A stretch of 64,000 nt of DNA, taken from Allobosea psychrotolerans. GTDB taxonomy: Bacteria > Pseudomonadota > Alphaproteobacteria > Rhizobiales > Beijerinckiaceae. The position numbers were made by a program, and so were the translations under genes. The stretch spans positions 341,540 through 405,539 of the forward strand of contig NZ_PQFZ01000005.1 in NCBI RefSeq assembly GCF_002917105.1, written 5' to 3'. The notes below the pieces were generated by a model. It was given only the letters and a program-made list of their open reading frames with translations, was not told where the DNA came from and searched no databases. Position 1 is the first letter of the stretch; each line of letters begins with the position of its first letter. Of the stretch, positions 43,003-51,457 are shown one piece after another.

Positions 43003-44553
43003 ATGCGTGCCCTCGCAGCCCTCGTCCTCGGATTGACCGCATTCGCGGCAACCGGAGGTCCTGCCTCATCCCAGACGCTTCGGACGATGCTCACATCGGA
43101 CATCCGGGGCGTCATGCCGGGGCGCAGTCCCGACACGGCAACGGGAAGTGTCCTCCAGAACATCTATGAGGGCCTGGTCGCCTGGCGGGCCGACGGAAGC
43201 GTGGCCCCGATGCTGGCCGAAAAAATCGACACCTCCGCCGACGGCAGGACCTATGTCTTCACGCTCCGCGACGGCATCACGTTTCACAACGGCGCGCCTT
43301 TGACCGCGAAGGAAGTCGTCTGGACCTGGGAGCGCTTCCTCGATCCCAAATCCGCGTGGCCCTGCCGCGGCGCCTTCAACGGGACGAACGCGACGAAGAT
43401 CGAGTCCGTCAAGGCGCTCGACGACCACCGGGTGGAATTCCAGCTCGCCGAGCCCAGCGGCTCCTTCCTGAGCGCCATGGCCCGCGCGGATTGCGATTCC
43501 ACCGGCATCGCTCATCCCGATGCAGTCGATGCCAACGGCAACTGGGCGACGGCGATCGGTACCGGCCCCTTCAGGATGACCGAGTGGCGCAAGGGCCAGT
43601 TCATCGAGCTCACGAAGTTCGCCGACTATAAATCGCGGACGGAACCTGCGGACGGCCTTTCCGGCGCCAAGGAAGCCAAGCTCGAGAAGGTTCGGATCAC
43701 TCTCATTCCGGACGCGCAGGTTGCGAAGCTCGGCATCCTGCAAGGCCAGCTCGATCTTTGGACCGATGTCGACGCGGCTTCGATCAAGGACCTGGCCAGC
43801 GACAGGAACGTCACGGTCGTAACCACACCGGTCGCCGGCATCTACACGATCCCGCTGCAGTCCCGCGATCCGATGCTGGCCGATCCGCGGATCCGCCAGG
43901 CGATCAGCCATGCGATCGATCGGTCGAGCCTCGCCAAGGCGGTGCTGGACGATGACAGCATCGCCTCTGCGTCGCTGATCCCGCTGACGAGCAAATACTA
44001 CGGCAAGGTCCAGCGCAGCGGCGCCGAATACGATCCCGACAAGGCGCGCGCCCTGATCAAGGCCTCGGGCTACAAGGGCGAGCGCATTGTTCTGATCACC
44101 AGCAAGGCATCGCCTGTCATGGGCGATACCGCGATCTACCTCCAGTCGATGCTGCAGGCCGTCGGCCTCAACGTCGATGTCGAGATCCTGGAATTCGCGA
44201 CGCAGTTCGAGCGCTTTTACAGCGGGCGCTACCAGATGATGGTCTGGAACCTCACGCCCTACCTCGATCCGCTCTTCATCATCGAGCGCTTCACCGGCGA
44301 CAAGGGGCGCCAGGCCGACAAGGTCTGGGACAGCCCGACCTCGAAGGAACTCCTGAAGAAGCTCGTCCTTGCCGACGAGAACCAGGACAAGCAGGCGCTC
44401 TACGATGAGCTGCATCGCCTGCAGATGGAGGAAGCGCCGCTCGTCGTGTGGGGCACGCGCGCCACCACGGTGGCCTTCCGGAAAAGCGTCACCGGATTCC
44501 AATCCTGGGCCGGCCAGAAGCCGCGCTACTGGAATGTCTCTGTCGCTCGATGA
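43003..44553 (+). CDS. ABC transporter substrate-binding protein, DppA/OppA family (1)
   Basis: 516 residues. Sec signal peptide (MRALAALVLGLTAFAATGGPASS) then the family 5 binding-protein domain: 'TATGSVLQNIYEGLVAWRAD', 'YVFTLRDGITFHNGAPLTAK', 'PRIRQAISHAIDRSSLAKAV'. It ends 'WAGQKPRYWNVSVAR'. It binds a peptide, opine or similar. It is 17 nt after deacetylase 2 and followed by an M28-like gene. Its presence with a second binding protein suggests two related ligands. Confidence 0.93.
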   Translation: MRALAALVLGLTAFAATGGPASSQTLRTMLTSDIRGVMPGRSPDTATGSVLQNIYEGLVAWRADGSVAPMLAEKIDTSADGRTYVFTLRDGITFHNGAPLTAKEVVWTWERFLDPKSAWPCRGAFNGTNATKIESVKALDDHRVEFQLAEPSGSFLSAMARADCDSTGIAHPDAVDANGNWATAIGTGPFRMTEWRKGQFIELTKFADYKSRTEPADGLSGAKEAKLEKVRITLIPDAQVAKLGILQGQLDLWTDVDAASIKDLASDRNVTVVTTPVAGIYTIPLQSRDPMLADPRIRQAISHAIDRSSLAKAVLDDDSIASASLIPLTSKYYGKVQRSGAEYDPDKARALIKASGYKGERIVLITSKASPVMGDTAIYLQSMLQAVGLNVDVEILEFATQFERFYSGRYQMMVWNLTPYLDPLFIIERFTGDKGRQADKVWDSPTSKELLKKLVLADENQDKQALYDELHRLQMEEAPLVVWGTRATTVAFRKSVTGFQSWAGQKPRYWNVSVAR

Positions 44554-44605
44554 CCAGCGATGGCCGGAGCGATTGCCCGGCCATGGCTCCGCAAACTCCA
44601 CCATC

Positions 44606-46315
44606 ATGACGGCCGAGGGCCAGAAGACGCGCGCGATGATCACCGACCCGAAAGCTGCCGGCATCTCCACGCAGAGGTTGCAGGAGACGGTGGCCACCCT
44701 GTCCGCGCTCGGCCGGAAACTGCCGGGATCGGACAGCGCCGCGACCGCCTGCAGCCTCATCTGCGAGCGGCTGACCTCCGCCGGCGTTGCCAATCAGGTC
44801 CTCGAGCTCGAGGCCTTTGTCAGCTGGCCCGTCAAAGCGTCTCTGACGCTCGGCGACAGCGTGCTTCCGGCCAACGGCTCCGCCTTTACCGCTCCCGCCG
44901 ACAATCTGACGGGTCGCGTCACCCGTTCTCTGGCGCCGGGCGACCTGCAGGGCGCCTTTCTGGTGATCGACGGCCTGCCGCGCTACGACGCCTGCATCAG
45001 CGCGCAGCGCGCCGGCGCACTGGGTGTCATCGCGATCTCGCATGGCCCGCAGCGCCATTACGTCCAGGCGTCGCCGCTTTGGGGGGCGCCGACAGGCCCT
45101 GCCGATCTGGCCCTGCTGCCAAGCGTGCCCGCCGTTCAGGTCTCGCGCGATGCCTCGGCCGTTCTGGAGCAGGCCATCGCAAGCGGTTCGCAGGTCACCA
45201 TGGCCAGCGACATCCGCACGGAATGGCGTGCCGCCCGACAACCCCTCGGCGAGATCGAAGGGCGCGAGCCGGGCTATGTCCTGCTCGGGGCGCATTACTG
45301 CACATGGGGCGACGGGGCGACCGACAACACGGCCGGCGTCGCATTGCTGATCGAGCTGGCGCGGCTGCTGAAGCAGCAGCCCCAGCCCCGTTACGGCATC
45401 AAGTTCGCCTTCTGGACGGGCCATGAACAGGGCGGGTATGCCGGCTCGTCCTGGTATGCCGACGCATTTCGCGACTCGCTCTACCGCGACGCCATCGCCT
45501 ATCTCAATGTCGACATCGTCGGCAGCCGCGGCGGCACGACCAAGGCCCTGCGAAACACCACGGCCGAACTGGCCGGTTACGTGCGGCAGGTTCTTGACGG
45601 AACGGTCGGCAAGCAGACGCAAGAGGAAGAAGAGTTCGTCGACCGCTCGGTCAAGCGCCTCGATCCTTATGTCGATCCGCGGCGCTCGGCGCGGAACTCG
45701 GACCAGAGCTTCAGCGGGATCGGGCTCGCTTCGGCTCAGGTCAGCGCCTTTCTCCCGGCCGCCAGTCCCGAACATCTCCACGGCAGCGGGCTGGCCTGGT
45801 GGTGGCACACCGATCAGGACACGATCGAGCATATGGATGCCGATGTCCTGGCCATCGACACGCTGATCTATCGCAACCTGGTCGCGGGGTTGATCGACGC
45901 GCCGGCCCTGCCCTTCAGCCCCCAAGCCATGGCGGGCGACGTGCTCGCAGGCCTGCGTGCCTATCGCGAGGCCGCCCCCGGGCTTGCCGACATCGCGCGC
46001 CTGACCGGCCTCGCCGAGAGACTGGCCGATGCGCTCGCCGGCTGGACGCCGACCGCAGCCGACGACCGGCTCCTGCTGCGGCTCGGGCGCCACCTCAATC
46101 CGGTTCTCTATCACGCGCGCAGCGCCTTCGAGTTCGACCTCGGCCGAGCCAGCCGCATCCTGCCGGGGCTGGCGGCGGCACTGACGCTCGATCGCCTCGA
46201 CGCCGATGCCGCCAGAATGGCGCGGGTGCAGTTGCGCCAGCGCGCCAATCGCATTGCGCACGGCCTCTCGCAGGCCATCGAGCTGGTCGAGGCCGCACGC
46301 GGCGACGCGCTCTGA
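44606..46315 (+). CDS. M28 family metallopeptidase-like protein 2
   Basis: 569 residues, a distant paralogue of the protein at 38567-40312. Zinc site: His230 ('LLGAHYCTWGDG'), Asp240 ('GATDNTAG'), Glu274 in 'FWTGHEQGGYAGSSWYAD', Asp303 ('YLNVDIVG') and the C-terminal WWWHTDQD His. The usual catalytic Glu of the GlGlu pair is His273, but the zinc Glu is kept, so the five metal ligands look complete. An EEEEF-rich segment (about 335-345) is an insertion. The start is uncertain: ATG at 44606 is used, with 44534 and 44636 as alternatives; none has a strong Shine-Dalgarno. Confidence 0.87.
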   Translation: MTAEGQKTRAMITDPKAAGISTQRLQETVATLSALGRKLPGSDSAATACSLICERLTSAGVANQVLELEAFVSWPVKASLTLGDSVLPANGSAFTAPADNLTGRVTRSLAPGDLQGAFLVIDGLPRYDACISAQRAGALGVIAISHGPQRHYVQASPLWGAPTGPADLALLPSVPAVQVSRDASAVLEQAIASGSQVTMASDIRTEWRAARQPLGEIEGREPGYVLLGAHYCTWGDGATDNTAGVALLIELARLLKQQPQPRYGIKFAFWTGHEQGGYAGSSWYADAFRDSLYRDAIAYLNVDIVGSRGGTTKALRNTTAELAGYVRQVLDGTVGKQTQEEEEFVDRSVKRLDPYVDPRRSARNSDQSFSGIGLASAQVSAFLPAASPEHLHGSGLAWWWHTDQDTIEHMDADVLAIDTLIYRNLVAGLIDAPALPFSPQAMAGDVLAGLRAYREAAPGLADIARLTGLAERLADALAGWTPTAADDRLLLRLGRHLNPVLYHARSAFEFDLGRASRILPGLAAALTLDRLDADAARMARVQLRQRANRIAHGLSQAIELVEAARGDAL

Positions 46316-46372
46316 CGCATTCGACCAATCCGCGTTGCCCCCTTGGGCCGCGCAAACCAACAGGGGACCAGC

Positions 46373-47965
46373 ATGGATCGACGTCGTTTCATGAAGGCCG
46401 GCGCCGCCGCAGCACTGGCCGGCATCAGCGCTCCGGCACTTTCGCAGCAATCCCGGCAAAAGGTGCTTCGGTTCGTACCTTACACGGACCTCACGATCTT
46501 CGACCCGATGTGGTCGACGGTCGATATCACCCGCGACTATGGCTACATGATCTACGATACGCTGTTCGGGCTGGATGCCAGTTTCCAGCCGCAGCCACAG
46601 CTTGCCGAGGGCCTGCTCTGGGGCGACGACGGTCGCAGTTGCACGATCACGCTTCGCGCCGGCATCACCTTCCATGACGGCGTGCCGATCCGCGCCCGCG
46701 ATTGCGTCGCCAGCCTGAAGCGCTGGTCGCAGGTGGCCCCCATGGGCGCGACGCTGTTCGCACTGACGGACGAACTCGTCGCGGTCGACGACCGGACGCT
46801 GCGCTTCCGCCTGAAGCGGCCATTTCCGATCCTGCCCGCGGTGCTGGGGCAGCTCAGCGCTCCCGTGCCCCTCATCATGCCCGAACGGGTCGCGCAGACC
46901 GACGTCAAGACGCAGATCACCGACCGGACCGGCTCCGGCCCGTTCAAGTTCAAGGCGGATGAGTTCCAGCTCGGCAATCTCGCCGTGTTCGAGAAGTTCC
47001 AGGGCTACCGGCCAACGCCCAATACGGCGCGCGGCCTCACCGCCGGTCCGAAGATGGTGCATTTCGAGCGTGTCGAATGGCGCCGCATTCCCGACGCCGC
47101 GACGGCCGCCGCGGCCCTCCAGACGGGCGATGTCGACTGGATCGGCGGCCCGACCTCCGAAACGGTCGAGCTGCTCGCCGGCTTCAAGGATATCGATCTC
47201 CCGCGCCTCGAGGACATTCCTTCGATGGCGATGATGCGGATCAATGCGCTCCATGCCCCGTTCAACAACAAGAAGATCCGCCAGGCGCTTCTCCCCGCCA
47301 TAGACCAGGCCGAATTCTGCATGTCCGTTGCCGGGACCAACCCGCAGAACTTCGCCACCGGCAGCGGCTTCTTCCCGCCCGGCACGGCGCTGGCCAGCGA
47401 TGCCGGCCTCGAGGCGCTGAAGGGTCCGCGCAGTATCGAAAAGGCCCGGCAACTTCTGAAGGAGGCGGGCTATGCCAACGAGCGCGTCCGTCTGCTTGGC
47501 GCAGCCGACAGCCCCGCTTCCACCACGCCGCTGGCCCAGGTCGCGGCGGACATGCTTGGCAGGCTCGGGCTGAACCTGGACATCGCGCTCCTCGACAATG
47601 CCTCCGTCGCCCAGCGCCGCCGCTCCGAAGAGCCGGTCGACAAGGGCGGCTGGTCGCTGAGCTGCTGGCTGTTCCCCGGGAGTTGGTTCGTCGATCCCGG
47701 CACCAACATCATGCTGCGCGGCAATGGGCGCAATGCGTGGTTCGGCTGGCCCACCATTCCGAAGCTGGAAGAGCTCCGCGACGCCTGGCTCAACGCCTCA
47801 TCCGTCCACGACCGCAAGCGCATCGCGCAGGACATGCAGGTTGTCGCGATGGACGAATTGCCGGCCATTCCGCTCGGCGCCGTCTACCGCCAGACCGCGC
47901 TCAAGAAAGACCTCGTCGATCGGGTGCCGACCGCCACGGTGTTCTGGAACATCCGCCGCGGCTGA
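46373..47965 (+). CDS. ABC transporter substrate-binding protein, DppA/OppA family (2)
   Basis: 530 residues. The N terminus MDRRRFMKAGAAAALAGISA is a twin-arginine-type signal, unlike the Sec signal of the first binding protein. Family 5 landmarks: 'VDITRDYGYMIYDTLFGLD', 'CTITLRAGITFHDGVPIRAR', 'NKKIRQALLPAIDQAEFCMS', 'EKARQLLKEAGYANERVRLL'. It sits directly before the two permeases and so may be their principal binding protein. Tat export suggests folding before transport. Confidence 0.93.
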   Translation: MDRRRFMKAGAAAALAGISAPALSQQSRQKVLRFVPYTDLTIFDPMWSTVDITRDYGYMIYDTLFGLDASFQPQPQLAEGLLWGDDGRSCTITLRAGITFHDGVPIRARDCVASLKRWSQVAPMGATLFALTDELVAVDDRTLRFRLKRPFPILPAVLGQLSAPVPLIMPERVAQTDVKTQITDRTGSGPFKFKADEFQLGNLAVFEKFQGYRPTPNTARGLTAGPKMVHFERVEWRRIPDAATAAAALQTGDVDWIGGPTSETVELLAGFKDIDLPRLEDIPSMAMMRINALHAPFNNKKIRQALLPAIDQAEFCMSVAGTNPQNFATGSGFFPPGTALASDAGLEALKGPRSIEKARQLLKEAGYANERVRLLGAADSPASTTPLAQVAADMLGRLGLNLDIALLDNASVAQRRRSEEPVDKGGWSLSCWLFPGSWFVDPGTNIMLRGNGRNAWFGWPTIPKLEELRDAWLNASSVHDRKRIAQDMQVVAMDELPAIPLGAVYRQTALKKDLVDRVPTATVFWNIRRG

Positions 47966-48000
47966 TCCGGCCGTCCCTGCATTGTGAGGAGGCTGGCTCC

Positions 48001-48942
48001 ATGCTCGCTTATATCCTGAAGCGCATCCTCGCGACGATACCGGTCATGCTGGTCGTCGCGCTGACGGTGTTCTCGCTGCTGTTCCTGGCGCCCGGCGATC
48101 CCGCAACGATGATCGCGGGAGACCAGGCTTCCGCGGCGGATGTCGAGCGGATCAGGCAGAGCCTTGGCCTGGACCAGCCGTTCCTCGTGCAGTTCGGTAC
48201 CTGGCTGTGGCAGCTCGTCCATTTCGATCTGGGCAATTCCGTCTTCACCGGCCAACCCGTGACGAAACTCATGGCGGAGCGGGTGGGACCAACGGTCTCG
48301 GTCATGCTGCTGACGCTTCTTTTGTCCATCTGCACGGCGATTCCGCTCGGAGTGGTCGCGGCCTGGAAAAGCGGCAGCTGGATCGACCGCGCGATCATGA
48401 GCGTCTCCGTCGTCGGCTTCTCGGTCCCCCTGTTCGTGGTCGGATACATCCTTGCCTGGGTCTTCGCCCTGAAGCTGCAATGGCTGCCTCCACAGGGCTA
48501 CACCCCGCTCTCCGAAGGGGTCTGGCCCTGGCTGCAGCGGCTGATCCTGCCCGCGATCACGCTCGGCTTCGTCTACATCGTCCTGATCGCGCGGATCACA
48601 CGGGCGTCCATGCTCGAGGTGCTGCAGCAGGACTATGTGCGGACGGCCCGCGCCAAGGGGCTGGGACCGCGCAAGGTCCTCTTCCTCCACGCGCTCAAGA
48701 ACGGCGCCGTCCCGGTCATCACCGTCATCGGCATCGGCTTCGCCGCCCTGATCGGCGGCACGGTGGTCACCGAAACCGTCTTCACGATCCCCGGGATGGG
48801 GCGGCTGACGGTCGATGCCATCCTGCGCCGTGACTACCCGGTCATCCAGGGGCTCGTGCTGGTGTTCTCCTTCGTCTACGTGCTCGTCAACCTGGCCGTG
48901 GACCTCATCTACTCGCTTGTCGATCCGAGGATCCGCTATTGA
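48001..48942 (+). CDS. ABC transporter permease, DppB family
   Basis: 313 residues with six membrane helices. 'MLAYILKRILATIPVMLVVA', 'LFLAPGDPATMIAGDQASAA', 'RTARAKGLGPRKVLFLHALK' (EAA loop) and 'ETVFTIPGMGRLTVDAILRR' are DppB-type landmarks; it ends 'IYSLVDPRIRY'. It follows the Tat-type binding protein by 35 nt and overlaps the next permease by TTGA. Confidence 0.95.
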   Translation: MLAYILKRILATIPVMLVVALTVFSLLFLAPGDPATMIAGDQASAADVERIRQSLGLDQPFLVQFGTWLWQLVHFDLGNSVFTGQPVTKLMAERVGPTVSVMLLTLLLSICTAIPLGVVAAWKSGSWIDRAIMSVSVVGFSVPLFVVGYILAWVFALKLQWLPPQGYTPLSEGVWPWLQRLILPAITLGFVYIVLIARITRASMLEVLQQDYVRTARAKGLGPRKVLFLHALKNGAVPVITVIGIGFAALIGGTVVTETVFTIPGMGRLTVDAILRRDYPVIQGLVLVFSFVYVLVNLAVDLIYSLVDPRIRY

Positions 48943-49823
48943 GCTCACCCACATGTCATGCCGGAGCCGCGGCGTTGCAGCCGGAGGGCTCGCGGCTTTC
49001 GGCGGCCCTCACCCAGATGCGGCGCCATCCGACGATCCCGACCGGCGCGACCGTGCTCATCGTCATGGTCGCGATCGCGATATGCGCTCCCCTGCTCGGC
49101 ACGATAGACCCGACCGCGACGTCGCTGGCACGCCGGCTGCGGGAGCCCTCGGCCCAGTTCCTCTTCGGCACCGACATGCTCGGGCGCGATCTCTACTCGC
49201 GCGTCCTGTACGGCGCCCGCATCTCGCTGCTGGTCGGGTTTTCCGTCGCGGTATTCTCCTCGATCGGCGGCCTCTTCCTGGGTTTGATCGCGGGCTTCAT
49301 CAAGCGGATCGACGTCGTCGTCATGCGGATCATGGACGGCCTGATGTCGATCCCTTCCATGCTCCTGGCGATCGCCCTCATGGCCTTGACCAAGGGTTCG
49401 GTCCTCAACGTGATCGTCGCCCTGACCGTCGTCGAGATACCGCGCGTGACCCGCCTTGTGCGCTCGACGGTTCTTTCCTTGCGCGAACAGCCCTATGTCG
49501 AGGCCGCGATCTCAGCCGGGGCAAGCACGCCGAGAATCATCATCCGCCACATCCTGCCGAATTCCCTGTCGCCCCTGATCGTCCAGGCGACCTATATCTG
49601 CGCGGCGGCCATGGTGACCGAGGCCGTCTTGTCCTTCATCGGCGCCGGCACACCGCCGATCACGCCGTCCTGGGGAAACATCATGGCGGAGGGCAGGACG
49701 CTCTGGCAGCTGAAGTTCTACATCGTGCTGATCCCGGCAGCTTTCCTCTCTGCGACCGTGCTCGCGGTGAATATCCTGGGAGATGGTCTGCGCGACGCGC
49801 TGGATCCACGCAGCATCTATTGA
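48939..49823 (+). CDS. ABC transporter permease, DppC family
   Basis: 294 residues. DppC pattern: cytoplasmic N terminus, 'IPTGATVLIVMVAIAICAPL', 'FLFGTDMLGRDLYSRVLYGA', EAA loop 'VEAAISAGASTPRIIIRHIL', and the end 'LGDGLRDALDPRSIY'. The TTG start overlaps the DppB stop (TTGA). The operon stops here; no DppD/DppF-type ATPase gene follows, so the transporter must use ATPases encoded elsewhere. Confidence 0.94.
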   Translation: MSSPTCHAGAAALQPEGSRLSAALTQMRRHPTIPTGATVLIVMVAIAICAPLLGTIDPTATSLARRLREPSAQFLFGTDMLGRDLYSRVLYGARISLLVGFSVAVFSSIGGLFLGLIAGFIKRIDVVVMRIMDGLMSIPSMLLAIALMALTKGSVLNVIVALTVVEIPRVTRLVRSTVLSLREQPYVEAAISAGASTPRIIIRHILPNSLSPLIVQATYICAAAMVTEAVLSFIGAGTPPITPSWGNIMAEGRTLWQLKFYIVLIPAAFLSATVLAVNILGDGLRDALDPRSIY

Positions 49824-50150
49824 ATCAGGACGTCGCGGAACCCGCCTTGCCGCGTGAGCGACTGAACATGGTGCGCCGGGAGTGGACATTGGGAGGTTGC
49901 CCGAAACCGGACAGTCCCTGTGCACCTGCATTCCACGCCGTCGGGCAGCACGCCTGAGATTGGCCTGCATCCCTCAGATCCGTTTTACGTGAGGTGGAAC
50001 CGTCCGTTCCCAGCGATGTGACGCTGTGATTGGCCGGCTCCACGTCAGGATGCGCAGCGCGTGCAATCCCGGCACTTGGCAGGGTTCAGTTGAGATCTTC
50101 GGCGCTCTGGCGCTGCCGGCCTCCAGCCTGGCCCCGCCCCGACCGGCCGA
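49824..50150. other. Intergenic region
   Basis: 327 nt between the DppC permease and the convergent MBL-fold gene. Nothing recognisable; no clear terminator. Confidence 0.5.
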
Positions 50151-51065
50151 TTAGTAGTCCCACCAGGCGGGCACCCAGCGAAAGAGCTCGCCTTCCGCCG
50201 CCACGCGGCCGACGGATGGGAATGGCATATGCGTGGATATCAGCCAGGAGCCGGTCGTCGCCAGTTCCTGCATCAGGCGCAGCCGAACGCGGGTCGCCTC
50301 CTCCGGGTCGTGTTCGAAACCGTTGTGCCACTCGGGATGGTCGAACGAGACCGGGAATATGGCGTCGCCGCCGAACATTAGCCTGTCGCTGCCGGACGCG
50401 ATGCGGACCACGCTGTGCCCCGGAGTGTGGCCGCCGGTGCGCGTGACGACCACCCCCGGCGCAACCTGCTGTTCCTGCTCGAAGGTGCGCAGCTTGGCAT
50501 GATAGATTTTCAAGAAGCGCTTCGACGCATTTCTGGCGATTTCAGCAAGCGCCGGCGGCATGCCGGTGCGGGAGAAATCAGGCGCTTCCCAGAACCGGGC
50601 CTCCGCGGCGGACACATGGATCCGCAGGTCCGGATGCAACTGCTCCTTAACCCCTTCGACGAGCAGCCCTCCGATATGGTCGAAGTGCATGTGCGTCAGC
50701 ACCACGTCGGTCACGGAAGCCAGATCGACGCCTGCGGCCGCCAGTCGATGGCCGAACAGCCCGGCCCGCGTGAAGTCCGGAACTTCGCCACCAATCCCGC
50801 TGTCGATGAGAATGGTCTGGTTTCCGCTGCGCACCACGACCGCATTCAGTGCCCAATCGAATGTATCATGCGCCAGGAATGAACGGTCGAGCCAGGCGTT
50901 CCGGGTCGCCGGGTCGGCATTGGTCGCCATCGACTCGGCCGGCGGCTCCAGAACGCCGTCGCTGATCACGAGTACATCGATGTCGCCGACGCGCACTGCG
51001 TAGCGCGACGGAACCAGGTCGTCGGGCCCCGGCCCTTCGTCGGATGAGGTATTAAAGGTCTTCAT
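50151..51065 (-). CDS. MBL-fold metallohydrolase 1
   Basis: 304 residues. Metallo-beta-lactamase fold with 'DVVLTHMHFDHIGGLLVEG' (HxHxDH), 'RTGGHTPGHSVVRIASGSDR' (third His), 'LMFGGDAIFPVSFDHPEWHN' (bridging Asp) and a last His in 'WLISTHMPFPSVGRV'. The family includes lactonases, glyoxalase II and similar hydrolases; the 'PSRYAVRVGDIDVLVISDGV' start is typical of the AttM/quorum-quenching-like group but substrate is unknown. It is divergent from a ~65% similar paralogue at 51458. No signal peptide. Confidence 0.9.
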   Translation of the reverse strand: MKTFNTSSDEGPGPDDLVPSRYAVRVGDIDVLVISDGVLEPPAESMATNADPATRNAWLDRSFLAHDTFDWALNAVVVRSGNQTILIDSGIGGEVPDFTRAGLFGHRLAAAGVDLASVTDVVLTHMHFDHIGGLLVEGVKEQLHPDLRIHVSAAEARFWEAPDFSRTGMPPALAEIARNASKRFLKIYHAKLRTFEQEQQVAPGVVVTRTGGHTPGHSVVRIASGSDRLMFGGDAIFPVSFDHPEWHNGFEHDPEEATRVRLRLMQELATTGSWLISTHMPFPSVGRVAAEGELFRWVPAWWDY

Positions 51066-51457
51066 CGTTTGTGGCTGTCCCACGAGAGCCTCCTGCTGAT
51101 CCTGCAATTCAGCCGTATCGGCCACTTCCGTCAGTGGCAGCGGCATCGGCCAATAGGCTCGGATTCTGTGTCCAGCGGAATCAAACAACGGTCTAGTGGA
51201 TTTAAACCAATGTCTAGGAGATGCACTCTCGGCGTGCAGTATTGAAAAGGCCGTTCTTGCCTCGTCCGCATTCTTGCCAACCCCAGACGGCAAATCTCCA
51301 CGTATTGGGGCAGCGCGTCTTTGATCAGGAAGCCAGCCTGACGGCCTGAACCTATAACATGGTATGGTTCGCCCTATTCCTTGACCCAATCGACCGGCAG
51401 GACGCCTCCCAATAGCGTCTCGGTGCCGTGCAGAACGGCGGTCAAGAGGAGACAATC
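51066..51457. other. Divergent promoter region of the MBL-fold pair
   Basis: 392 nt. Contains three direct repeats with 21-bp spacing (51170-51232). No other gene or repeat found. Confidence 0.6.
51170..51232. promoter_or_regulatory. Three direct repeats at 21-bp period (operator iterons)
   Basis: GTCCAGCGGAATCAAAC (51170), GTCTAGTGGATTTAAAC (51191) and GTCTAGGAGATGCACTC (51212) start exactly 21 bp apart, two helical turns, all on the same face. Common core GTCYAGNNGAT. They lie 105-170 nt from the leftward gene start in the divergent promoter region. Confidence 0.55.

Noticed and set aside
44489..47452. A 987-codon open frame on the minus strand
   Set aside because: It lies antisense to two binding proteins and an M28 gene with clear families. 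The encoded protein is rich in Arg, Gly, Asp and His, as expected for the shadow of a high-GC gene.
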